From: Bidens hawaiensis
Lineage: Eukaryota > Streptophyta > Magnoliopsida > Asterales > Asteraceae
Assembly: GCA_021521415.1 (NCBI GenBank)
Contig: JAIQDT010009102.1
Location: forward strand, 1 to 64,000
Reading direction: 5' to 3'
Length of the DNA stretch: 64,000 nucleotides
Of this stretch, positions 37,041-47,926 are shown piece after piece. The notes under the pieces are model-generated. The model was not told where the DNA came from. It saw only the letters and a program-made list of their open reading frames with translations, and searched no databases. The position numbers and the translations under genes were made by a program. Position 1 is the first letter of the stretch; each line of letters begins with the position of its first letter.

Positions 37041-37462
37041 GGGGGTGTTTGGCCTAGTTTTTATTTTCTAGTTTATGTTTATATTTTAAAGTAACTTATA
37101 ACTTATTTTATATAATTTGATAAGCTCCTTTTAATGTTGGATTAGCTTATTTTCTACAAGTTGATTATACGTCTTAATAAGTTGTTAAATCCATCATTCT
37201 TTGATTTGTTACTGTAATAAGTTCCTTCAATATTATTAATCCATCATTATTTGAGAGCAAATGAGTAACTTACCCACTTAAACAAATAAGCTTATTCAAA
37301 TAAACTAAAAAACAATCTTCAAGTTAGCCTTTTCAAATTAACTTATATAAACTTATAAGCATAAGCTAAAAAAGCAAAACCAAATACCAAATTAAACTTA
37401 TTTTTTAAAAAAAAAGCTAAAAATGCTATAAACTTTGCTAAAAAAGCTAGGCTAAACACCCC
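37041..37462. mobile_element. MITE with GGGGTGTTTGGCCTAG ends (about 420 bp)
   Basis: Left end GGGGTGTTTGGCCTAG; right end on the minus strand GGGGTGTTTAGCCTAG: 15 of 16 matching. The interior is AT-rich with inverted 'AAGCTTATAAGT' type motifs and no coding potential. No convincing target duplication was seen, so the superfamily is left open. A related 3' end may lie near 39005 ('CCAAACACACCC'). Confidence 0.6.
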
Positions 37463-38152
37463 TCTTATATTTTTAACTATTGTTTTCTTATCACCTGGCC
37501 ACCTACTTTTCTCTCTGTTGCTTTGACCAAAGTCCTCTACTCTTTCCACACCCATATTAATTTCCATCAACCTACATCATCTACAAACCTATACACTTCA
37601 AACTTCAAACTTCAAACACAATATCATCTCATTCTCCCTATTTAAACACACACATATTTTACCAAATATTACCAAATACCTCCCACTCCTTCTAGAGAGA
37701 AGATATTGTGTTATAAACACTCACAAGTGTAATTTGTGTTAAGGCTAATTTTGAAGTTTTTATATTAAAGGAAGGCTAGTCTTTACAAAAAGGTATAATG
37801 CTTAAACCCAAAAATCATCTTTTAAGTTTTAACACATTAAAATGCAACATATGTGAAGTTTATGACTAATAAACTAAAAATCAAAATTTTACATAAATAT
37901 TAAGGGTAACTAACATAAGGTAAACCCTCAAAAGGTTACAAAGATTAGGGGTGAAACAAATTGTTATATTGTGATTTCAAGATTTCAACCATATTTCATT
38001 TCTGTGTGAAACAAATTGTTACTTGCAATGCTCTTGATAATTAGATGTTTCAATTACTAGTGATAAACCAGTCTGATCAAACGGTTTGTGTTTCTTGATA
38101 GTAGGATTCAACAACAAATGCGGTTTATTAGGATTTGTCGAGCAAACCTACA

Positions 38153-38208
38153 ATGGCGTCTTATTCAACGTCATTATCAGTATGTGATGTGTTTCTAAGC
38201 TTCAAAAG
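38153..38208 (+). pseudogene. Possible start of a TIR-type resistance gene (exon scrap)
   Basis: ATG followed by a short open stretch ending 'CDVFLSFK', the hallmark beginning of plant TIR domains (family usually DVFLSFRGED). Directly after it stands a strong splice-donor-like AAAAG/GTGAGT and then no further TIR, NB-ARC or LRR coding sequence in the following kilobases. Only about 19 residues support this, so it is a weak call: a fragment at best. Confidence 0.3.
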
Positions 38209-39236
38209 GTGAGTTCGATACCGAATTGAAACATTATCAAATTGATATTTTTATCTTTGGAAAAACATGACTTATAAAATAAATTTTCTTAAAGATTTGT
38301 CGTTTAAAATCTATTGGAAGTTAATCCTGAAACATGTTTAAAAAAAGTTGGAGGGCTAAAGTGAAAGAGTTTAATTAAATAATATTTAATTAATAGTTTG
38401 AATGTTTAGAATAATTATATGGGCATGTTTAGTGTTTAAATCCGTTTGTGAGTTGGTTGAAACATGTTTGGTGTCTTGGATTTAAGTTAAGTAGCAGTGG
38501 GGTTTATTTTTATGGAGTTTGATTAAGTTTAATGAAGTTTGATATTTTAGTTACTAGTCTTATAAGATTTATATTTTGTTTATGGTGTGTTATTAGATGT
38601 ATATTATGTTTTGTTGCAAATAATCTTATATGTGCGACACATGTCCATATGTAAAAAAGCCGAGTTGTTCATGATATATTTGCCATTAAGTTAAAACTTG
38701 ATATTTTAATGAATCGAATGACACATGTTTAGTTGTTTGCTCGTTCTTTGTTTCATCTCTAGTTGTTGTCTTATATTCACTAATATGTTTCACCTTGGTA
38801 TGTTGGATGTATTTGTTTATAAAAAAATGTTATTTTTGGTCATTTTACATCAATAAGCTAAACCAAACACCTTTTTAAAAAAAATAACTTATTAACTTAT
38901 TGGATATAAGTTAATCCAACCCTTTTTCGGAAACTTCTTTTTAGAAAGTCATAAGTCGCTTTCAACTTATCACAAAAAGTCGTTTTCAACTTTAATTAGC
39001 AATTCCAAACACACCCTATGCTTTGTCTTTGAATGTAGGAGTTTGAGTTTGAGTTTAAGTTTGAGTAGGATTAGTATGATCTATTCCAAACACACCCTTG
39101 TATCATCTTATGGAAGGTAAGTATTGTTGTTTTATAATATAAGCTTATCAGGAAATTGCTAATAAGATGAAATAATTGTGGTGCTTATGGTTTATTAGTA
39201 TCTTTAAGAGTTTATTCTTTTTTTTTTCATTACAGG

Positions 39237-39664
39237 CCATGGGTACTAGCAAATGGAGCATTAAACTTGCATAACTTTCGGCCCAAGTACAAGGTAAAAG
39301 ACTCGAACCGGGCCCATTAAGCCTGGTTGTGGTTATATGTTCGGCCCATTTTCTGTTGGTTTTTGAAGTTATTTTGCTTGGTCCCAATGTTACTGAAAGT
39401 GGGCCAAATCCAAGAATGGGCCGGGCCCATGCGCTCGTTGTGCAGACCTATTTAAAAAATAATATGTTTTTTGTTACTACTTTGTGTTGATCTTTGACCT
39501 CTCGATCGCAGAATGAAGGTACGAAGAACGATTTGATGGTTATTCGTCTAGGAGCAGAAGAATACACGAAAGCTAAAAAACTAAATGATTTGTATTTGTT
39601 GTTTCACAATCATGTTAATGGGCTTTTGAAGAGATTAGCTATGGAGGAGGAGAAAATAACTAAC
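39237..39664 (+). pseudogene. Two-exon gene fragment, family not recognised
   Basis: A good acceptor (T-tract, CATTACAG) at 39236 is followed by a short exon reading PWVLANGALNLHNFRPKYK to a donor AAG/GTAAAAG near 39293. After an intron of about 220 bp, a second acceptor (GATCGCAG) near 39512 opens an exon reading NEGTKNDLMVIRLGAEEYTK.. that continues about 50 codons, through 'LNDLYLLFHNHVNGLLKR', to a TAA near 39672. The two exons join in phase. I do not recognise the protein. The absence of upstream exons and the dsRBD scrap directly abutting on the other strand suggest decayed or transposon-shuffled pieces. The intron contains a cluster of GGCCCA/TGGGCC motifs. Confidence 0.4.
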
Positions 39665-39990
39665 GCCCATTAAGTCAAAACTAGCTGCTTCGACTTTTAT
39701 GTCCGTAGTTGTAGTGGCCTGCTGTGTTAATGCAATATATGCCACTCTGGAAGCATCCATCTCCGACATCTTACGTTGTTGAAATGTGTTAGAAGACGTG
39801 TAGCTTACACCATCTACCCAAACAATGGATCTGAACCTCAGTAGATGTTCAGATCCTTCATTATGTGTTTGGTATACCGAAGGTGGGTTCTTCAACTTTT
39901 GAGCATATTGGTGAAGAAGACACTTGTATAAAAGAAAGTGCCTTTTTGACCTAAAAAATATATAGTAGTTGTGACATTCGTCATTCTTGA
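39640..39990 (-). pseudogene. Double-stranded RNA-binding domain gene fragment (DRB-like)
   Basis: Minus-strand open frame whose central 70 residues have the dsRBD layout: helix-1 'KCLLHQYAQKLKNPPSVYQT', the loop 'NEGSEHLLRFRSIVWVDG', beta strands '..VSYTSSNTF', then the helix-2 start 'QQRKMSEMDASRVAYIAL'. Plant DRB proteins usually have 'KxAEQxAA' at the start of helix 2; here 'KMSEMDAS' keeps the lysine. An acceptor-like TTTTTTAG stands just upstream, near 39960. Only one domain is present, with no second dsRBD and no downstream exons, so this is probably a fragment. DRB proteins partner Dicer-like enzymes in small-RNA pathways (established). Confidence 0.55.
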
Positions 39991-40019
39991 AACCCAAAAA
40001 CCCAACCCATTTTAAATTT

Positions 40020-41398
40020 TCGACACCTTTCGGATCTTCATTTATTAATTAAATGTTGAATTATTTTTTGTATTTATGTTCATGATGTTGTTTATATTTA
40101 CAATGTTGTTTTAAATTTATGATGGTACAAATTTAATTCTAAGTATTATATTATCTTTTTATAATCAATTGAGTCAAAAGGCATTTAATGAGTTATAAAA
40201 ACATTTAATTGGTCAAAATTAATGATTTCAAGCCTAATGACTAGCATTTTGACTAGTCATCAAATTAACTCACTTTGACATTGTTATTAACGATTTTGAG
40301 CCTATATAAAACTCATTCTCTATAAATTCTTTGCACAATTAATTTAGACTCAAAATCATTCAAGGTTGTCAATTTATGTCTTAAGTTTGACTTTCAAAAG
40401 ATAACTTCTCAAGAAGTATTATTTTCTTCTTCTTTTGTGATACAATCCCCGGGTAATCTATCCATAAAAAATACAAGGGATCATGAGGATTCTTCGACAT
40501 GTTCATCTCCTAAATCTTCCTAAAATAAACCACAACATCTACAACAATAGCAAGCAAACCAGGAAAAAAACATGAAGTCTTTTTAAAGTAGCAAAAAGAT
40601 TGCTACTTTACGAATAGGAGTTATGTTTTGAGATAAAATAAGAAATTTTATCTCAATTATGGGATTTTGAATTATAAAGTTTTTGTACATTAAAGAGTTC
40701 TCTTTATTGATGTCTTGCAAAATCACATAATATGTAAAACCATGTGGACCATGCGACGAACTAAGTAAGTACGGATGCACACGTAATTATCAAAATCCTC
40801 GCATGGAAATCATAGTAAGGACAGTTGTGTGCAATAACTCAAAACTTGGAATGATTTTGGAAAAACGGGACAAATGCGATATGATAAGGGCATGGTGGAC
40901 ACGCCGCTGATATATCATATATATAAGTGTCATTGTCATATTTCACATTTGTGGTGTATTTCGGTTCATTCATAGATCGGTGTTATTCTTTTTTTTTTAA
41001 ATATGTATAGATAAAAATGTTTAAACTTTTAACAACTACTCGTACATGTACTAGTTGTTTTCTTTTAAAAATTTATTTTATTTTAATTTTGGGACGAAAT
41101 TTCTAAAAGTTGTGAATCATGTAACATTCGTTAATTTTCAAAACCGAAAACCCGACCCGTTTTAAAAATTTTTTGTTTTGTTTCTATTTTAATTTTTATA
41201 TCTTTATAATATTATTAATTAATCTCAATTTTCATTTCACGTATTTTATGTGATCATTTTCATACAGCTATACTTTTCACCACCCTTGTAGCATTGCATA
41301 CTCGTTTAAAACATTCATAAGTAAGATCAAATATTCATTTACATGCCTCATGCGATTTACTTGAATTATTATTGAACTACCACTACTACTACTACTTC

Positions 41399-41448
<50 letters not shown>

Positions 41449-42756
41449 TGTTAGCTTTTAAACCCGTGTATTACACGGTATATGTCAAATGATAAAATAA
41501 ATAGGTTTGTTATTTCAATTGTGCTTCTCAACATACTTATAAATTAATTTAATGTAGATTTGATGGAAAAAACAAATGGGGTTAACGAAAAGTACTAAAA
41601 TAGTATGATTTTAATGGAAACGTTGTGTGTTGATTTGCAAGAAATTTAAAAAAGGTAGTCTACTTGCGTAGTTGGTCAAACCTCAGGTATGAAAATGACA
41701 ATTAATTCAATAAATAAAATCCACACTATGTTATAACCCACTTGACAAAATGGTTTTGACCCATGACCCATTGATAGCTAAAATGAATAAGTGAGAGATT
41801 AGAAATTAGAAGAAATGTGGGCTTGACACCTAAGCTTTAACATTTTTTTTATTAGTATAGTAATATTATTATTATTATTGTTGTTGTTGTTAACATCATC
41901 ATCATATTTTCATATGTTACTTAACTAATAAAAACTATTTAATGTTTTAATTCAATAAAATTGATTAAAATAGTTAAACATTTAAAAACCCCATTAAACT
42001 ATTTTAATGTGTGTTTTAATTATATTAAATATAATTTAATTTTTCAAATTCTATATAACATAACCACTCTAAAAATTCACTATAAAATGAGGACTAATCC
42101 TTCATCTTTTTCACACCTTAATATATTCTTTTCTTAAGCTTAAGAATACTAACAAGTAAGTTTTTACCATTTTATGCATTTTTGATTTTACGTTGAATGT
42201 TCATACTTTTTCATAAGTTGTTTCTCATGATCATGTTACTTTTATCATAAAAATATTATATTTTGGCTTTAAGAATCATTATGATCTTGGATATCCAAGA
42301 TAAACACCTTGATTTTTCTAAATTTTGGATCAAACCTAGTTATTTTGCAAGAACAAGCATGAATATATATTTATCTAAATCTTATGATCTGTTGATTATC
42401 ATAAACTTATATAACTATAGTTCCTTTTTAATTATAGTTCGTGAGATTCGATCGTTTCAATTTCCTTAAGCGCGCTTTCGGTCGTTATCTTAAGTTTAAC
42501 TTTAAGTTTAACGGGTTTTTTTTATTACTTTTGGTGGTAACATATGTATCATAAAAAACTCAATTATTTATGATTTCGCTTACATACTACAATTCGCTAC
42601 ATGTACTTGTGTGTTTAATTTTTACTTGCACGTTTTTTATTTGTATATTTTTATTTTTATTTTTTTATTTGTATGTTTTTTATTTATTTAAATTTTAATT
42701 TTAGTACTACTATATTATTATTTAAATTTTATTAAGTTGGGTTTGTTACAAAAATA
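40020..42756. other. AT-rich spacer with microsatellites, no gene seen
   Basis: No supported gene. (ATT)n at 41401-41446 and short (ATT)/(GTT)/(ATC) runs at about 41865-41910. The 68-codon open stretch at 42263-42469 has no motif and sits in AT-rich DNA. Confidence 0.55.
41401..41446. repeat. (ATT)n microsatellite
   Basis: About 15 uninterrupted TTA/ATT units. Confidence 0.95.
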
Positions 42757-43190
42757 AAGGGGTTTCGATGCCCCTCACGTCCTCACCATAGAGGGGCATT
42801 AGAGAATTCACATTCAAGGCATCAAATAATATGAGTGATGTTTTATAATGTAGGGAGTGGTTTATGGTGTTATGAGTAAATTAAAGAAAAATGCAGTAAT
42901 TTTTCTGTATATTTGAAAACTTACTGTACAAACCATATAATTTTTTAATATATTTTGAAATTGATTGTGAGTGAAGGAAAGATAAATGGTAATGATAAAT
43001 ATAAAAAAAAATATTATTTAGTTGAAAGAAGATAGAAAGTGTAATGATTATTAGTGTAATTCTGGATTTGTAGATAGAGGATTGGATATTAATGCTCTTA
43101 TAGGTTGGGGCTTCGATGCCCCCGGTGCTCACTTGACGTTGATGTGACATTGTGGAGGGGTTTCATTGCCTCCCATCATAGAGGACAACT
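42757..43190. mobile_element. Possible MITE with GGGGYTTCGATGCCCC hairpin ends
   Basis: 'GGGGTTTCGATGCCCC' at about 42759 and 'GGGGCTTCGATGCCCC' at about 43107 are themselves near-palindromes, and a third related 'GGGGTTTCATTGCCTCCC' lies at about 43157 with a downstream 'ATAGAGGRCA' shared with the left copy. The interior is AT-rich and non-coding. Borders and superfamily are not resolved. Confidence 0.35.
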
Positions 43191-43864
43191 TAAGAGTTCT
43201 CAAAGCTTTTAAATAATTTAGAAATTATGTAAAATAAGTTGGATGTTAAGCTAAGTACCTTTTCAATGCATAAAATCCTTCCAACTCCAAATGCTTCATA
43301 TTCGAAAACTCGGTTAGAGGCGAATCAAGTAAGCTCTCTAACTAAGAATGAAATTTCAATAGGTGCATGAAAATATAAAACCTTTTAAGGAGTAAACAAT
43401 CAATACGTAACAAACAACATTATAAAAGTTAAACATGGCTAGAAACAACCAACATATTGTAGTTAACAGAAAAAAGAAACTTACATTTTGAACCCAAAGC
43501 GACTGAACCCCATAAATTCCGTGGAGTGGTGGTAGTTGCGGTGCCGGTGACTGAAAAGTGGAGATCATGATGATGGTGGTGGTGATGGCGGTTCATGTTT
43601 TTTTTCGAAAATCGTCTCCGAATACGAAATTTACTTGAAATTCATCTGCTCAGATTAATTTAAAAATAACACGTATTTCGATGATTTTTGGAGATGGTTT
43701 CTGTGGAGATGATTTTCATTCCAATTATCGGTCAAGAAGGATTTCATGTGAAAACCATCGGTTTTGCGTCTGAACCTTTTCACGTGGCACAATTTTATTT
43801 GTAGACGAAAAAAGTCGACGGGAATCCAAATGTCACTACGGATATGGTTATTTTATAAACGTTT

Positions 43865-44927
43865 ATGAAAACGTTTTTCAGGTTTTAGGTGCCATTTGAA
43901 AGAAATTCCCAAAATAGGTATTATAATCTAATCGTGACGACTAGTTGGTATAACCAATTAAAATTTGACACGTGTCTTTAATCTAATCGTAACGAGACGA
44001 TTTACTAACCATTTACTCGTCACGACTAAATAAGTTTTATGCCTCGTAATTAACGCCCACGAGTAATTCATAAGTTCTTTAGTCGCGACGAGTAGATTGT
44101 AAGCAATGTTTTAAAAACTGATATTTTACTTGTACCGGATTGGGATAAAAAATGGTATAACCGGTTGAACCTGGTTATACCGGGAGGTTCAACCGGTTGA
44201 ATATTTTACCTTATAATCTCTTATAAATGTAACTTTAATTCAAAAATAACTCAAAACTATATGATTACATAACAAAAAATAATCCAAAAGTTAATCCATA
44301 TTAAAAAATAATGCGAAAACACTCAATTTAAAAAAAAAATAGTCATAAAGTTTACACATTTGAATGCTAATTATTGGGTTAAAAGTAATTTTGAAAAAAT
44401 ATGGGTTGCAAAAATCTAAAATTTCTTGGACTTAAAACCGGTTTACCGGTAAAAACCGATATTTTAGACAAAAACCATTGGTACAATGTTTAAGCAAACC
44501 GGTAAAAAATACCGGGCTCAAAATACCGGCCTGCTATGCGAACTCCGGTTTAACCGGTTCAACTGGACGGTTTGAACCGGTTTTTAAAACACTGATTGTA
44601 AGGTTAAACTAGTCGTTGTGAGTTAACTACTAATAAACTATTCGTGTGGGGAATGTAAACCAGGTAAACTAGTCGTCGCGACTAAATAACTTATGAATTA
44701 CTCGTGGGCGTTAATTACGAGGCTTGAAACTTATTTAGTCGTGACGAACAAATGATTAATGAACCTACTCGTTACGGTTAGTTTAAGGGCACGTGGCAAG
44801 TTTTAACTAGTTATACAAACTACTCGTGTATAATCATAAACTACTCGTCACGACTAGTTTATAATACCTATTTTATGAATTTTTTGCAAATGACACATAA
44901 AACCTTAAAACTTAAAAACGTTTTCAT
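43865..44927. mobile_element. Foldback element with about 230-260 bp inverted arms, interrupted by a MITE
   Basis: The left arm, 43865-44094, is the reverse complement of the right arm, 44669-44927, over nearly its full length with moderate divergence. Shared blocks include ATGAAAACGTTTTT, 'ATAGGTATTATAA', 'CGTCACGACTAAATAAGTTT', 'CCTCGTAATTAACGCCCACG' and 'TTTAGTCGCGACGA'. The arms contain repeated ACTCGTCACGACTAGT-like motifs. Transcribed in either direction, it would fold into a long hairpin. The central spacer holds a complete hAT-like MITE (44104-44594) plus a short unique stretch. No coding sequence. Outer borders are not certain, and no target duplication was found. Confidence 0.75.
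44104..44594. mobile_element. hAT-like MITE, copy 1 (491 bp), nested
   Basis: Left end CAATGTTTTAAAAAC; right end on the minus strand CAGTGTTTTAAAAAC (14 of 15). A perfect 8-bp direct repeat ATTGTAAG flanks it at 44096-44103 and 44595-44602, which places it in the hAT superfamily. Subterminal zones hold 'AACCGGTTGAACC' type palindromes. It sits inside the spacer of the foldback element and so inserted later. Confidence 0.88.
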
Positions 44928-45480
44928 AAAATTTTTTCTATTTTATATTATTGTTAAAAACTTTTTAAAATTTGGGTTATTCCCCAAGTTTATATCGGAC
45001 CCATGAAACACTACTTTTGACGTCATCATCTAACTACGTTAAAAAACTAGGTTGGAATCTTATGCCTCGTAGCGTACGGAACGTTATCGTGTTCCATCAA
45101 TCTGTCAAATGGTTTGAATATGAATAAAGACAAAAGCTTCATCTGAGCCATTGAGTAGGTTGTGGTCCAAAGAGTGGACCCTTGTGATTATTTGGACTAT
45201 CAGATAGGTCACAATATGAACCGCACCAGATTGGGACAACAAAATTGTTAAAATAATAATAATAATAATAATCGAAAAGGTTGATAGTGATGTTTCGACA
45301 GAGCAAAAGGAACAACTTTTGTCCTTTGTCTGTGTTGGATTGAGACAAAATTGTCCTGATGTAATTTTCATTTATGGTTATTATTTACTTTATGTTTAAT
45401 TTAGTAACTTTTCTTTAATAATCAACGAATCCATGATATGAGCCACGGAGTATTAGCTAAATTTATTATATCAGAATGTA
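44928..45480. other. AT-rich spacer with a short (AAT)n run
   Basis: No gene recognised. (AAT)n at about 45255-45272 lies inside an 88-codon minus-strand open frame (45105-45371) that has no motif and is probably spurious. Confidence 0.5.
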
Positions 45481-45488
45481 ATCGTATT

Positions 45489-45977
45489 TAATGTTTTAAA
45501 AACCAGTATTTTACTTGTATCGGATTGGGTAAAAAATGGTATAATCGGTTGAACCGGGTTATATCGGAAGGCTCAACCGGTTGAATAGTTTACCTTATAA
45601 TTTTCTATAATTGTAACTTCAATACAAAAATAACCCAAAACTAAGTGATTCTTATAACAAAAAATAATTCAAAAGTTAATCCATATTGAAAAAAATAATG
45701 CAAAAACAATCAATTTTAAAAAAATAGTTCTAAAGTTTACACGTTTGAATGTTAATTGTTGGGTTAAAAGTTTTTGAAAAAATATGAGCCACAAATATCA
45801 AAAATTTCTCGGGATCAAAACCGGTTTGCCGGTAAAAACCGGTATTTTAGACAAGAACCGCCGGTACGATATTCTAGCAAACCGGTCATAGATACCGGAC
45901 TCAAAATACCGGCCTAGTGTGCGAAATCCGGTTTAACCGGTTCAACCGGCCGGTTTAAACCGGTTTTTAAAACACTG
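45489..45977. mobile_element. hAT-like MITE, copy 2 (489 bp)
   Basis: Same family, length and orientation as copy 1: the left end TAATGTTTTAAAAAC has one change, and the right end CAGTGTTTTAAAAAC on the minus strand is identical. Flanks ATCGTATT (45481-45488) and CTCGTATT (45978-45985) match at 7 of 8 positions. Internal sequence is clearly alignable to copy 1 along its whole length, with scattered substitutions. Confidence 0.86.
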
Positions 45978-45985
45978 CTCGTATT

Positions 45986-47926
45986 TTGATCTGTGAAAAA
46001 TATTTATCTGTCTAAGGACAAAGGCCGTGAACACTCGCTCGAATGTGTCACTTACTCGCCTGATCTTCCATCATCACCGGGGGCCACAGAAACTAAATGA
46101 TTTATGCATAAATCGAATATGAGTCACATACAACATCAAATCTCTTCCTGACCACTTCATCACAAGCTCATAATTAGTGTTTAATTTGGTATTCGTAATT
46201 AAAAAATTAATTTAGAAATTATTAAGTGCATTTATAAATTATTAAGTTCTCAATTTAGTATCTTAGTTCAGTTCATTGTTTTTTTTTTATGTATCGATTA
46301 TTAGGTTTTTATATTCAACATCACTCATTCAAATATTTGATATTTTTGGTAATGTACTTCAAAATTTTGATTTTCTTTACATTTGTTTTCTAAACCATGA
46401 GAAACTGTTATGTAACAAGGTTTGATGAAGACGAAAACATAAGTATTATTGATGTTGAACGACTAATATATAATAGGATACATGCGATATAGTTGCCGAC
46501 CACATCAAACTATTTTTTTTAACTGTTAACTTTTATAAACAAGCAAAAAACACCTACAACACCACACGCTACCTCCAAAACACGGAGGCAAAAAAAAAAA
46601 AGCAAACACAATTACATATTTGACTAAACTAACAGACATGCATGAAATAATTTAAAAATATAATATTTAAATTTAAGTTGCTGACTACAACAAACTATTT
46701 GACTAACCTAACAGACATACATTATTACATTAAATAATTTAAATTAAAATATAATATTTAATAAGAGCTAACAATATCAAGTAATCACAAAGTGAGTTTT
46801 CATGAAAGCTACTTAGACCACAAAATGACATTTTATTGATTTTAGGAGTCAATTTAAGAGCTATCTTAACCTTTTAAATGACAATGAATTTAAATAATTA
46901 AGTTATAATAATAGAAAAGATGTTGGGATACTAACTTGTGTTTACAGGGTATGGGAAGGATGGAGTAAATGTTTTGTTTTGCATGCATGACACAACAGAC
47001 TTACAGTTGTATTCAGAAGTTATTGTGCGTTGAAACAACAACAGTGTATATATTCTTCAACCCTCTTCTGTCACTAATACCAACTTCATTAAATTATAAT
47101 AAAGTTACCAAAAAGAGTTATACAACAAAAAATAAGTTTTTAATATAAACATAAGTTATATAACCATACAAATATTTATACATGTATTTGATACATGTTC
47201 TTTTTAGATGGAGATTTAGTAACAAGAAGTTAATAGTATGGTGTGCATGGTTTGGTTTGAGTCAGTTTTGGCAAAAACAAAACCAAGAACCGGAAATTCG
47301 GTTTTTGAATTTTTGAATTTTTGAAAATCGTTCTGTTTCAGTTTTTCCACTAGGGTTTACTTCGTTTACGGTTTTCCCATTTCATGAGCTTGAAAGTTTT
47401 TTGAGCATAAATCATTTTGTTAACTAATAACTAACCTGTACATTAAAGCTAAAATATTAGAATTATATATTTATTAAATTTTTGTAGATTATTTAAAATA
47501 AAAATAAAAATTGATAACCGGAACTTCGGTTTTTAAAATTTTGAAAATCGTTCGGTTCTGGTTTTTCCGCTTGGGTTTAATTCGGTTTCAGTTTTCCCAT
47601 TTCATGAGCTTAAAAGTTTTGGCGGTAAAAAAAAGGTATTAACCCGGAATCATAAATTTGAGCCCAAATCATTTTGTTAACTAATAAGTAATTGATTGTT
47701 AACATATTAGAATTATACATTTATTATATTTTAGATGATATAAAATAAAAAAATAAAAATTAATAATCTACTAATTCACTCCGGTTAAATTTTTATAAAA
47801 AAATAAACCAAACTGTCCATTTTTGTTTCGGTTTCATTCACACCTCTATCTTTTGAATCAGTCAGTGCTAACTAACAAGATGATTTATAAGACAACAAAC
47901 AAACATTGTTCAAGATCTAACATATA
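45986..47926. other. Spacer downstream of AGO7
   Basis: No gene recognised. A possible LINE 3' tail lies at about 46509-46600 (see 26810-28153). A direct duplication occurs at about 47275-47420 and 47514-47660, sharing 'TTTTGAAAATCGTTC' and 'GTTTTCCCATTTCATGAGCT' blocks. 'TTCACACCTCTA' near 47835 resembles a hAT end, but its partner is not clear. The AGO7 3' UTR should occupy part of the 47700-47926 interval. Confidence 0.5.

Noticed and set aside
43485..43568. Possible short first exon on the minus strand (ATG..AAAAT/GTAAGT)
   Set aside because: Start and donor look plausible, but it is 28 codons of low-complexity sequence with no partner exon found.
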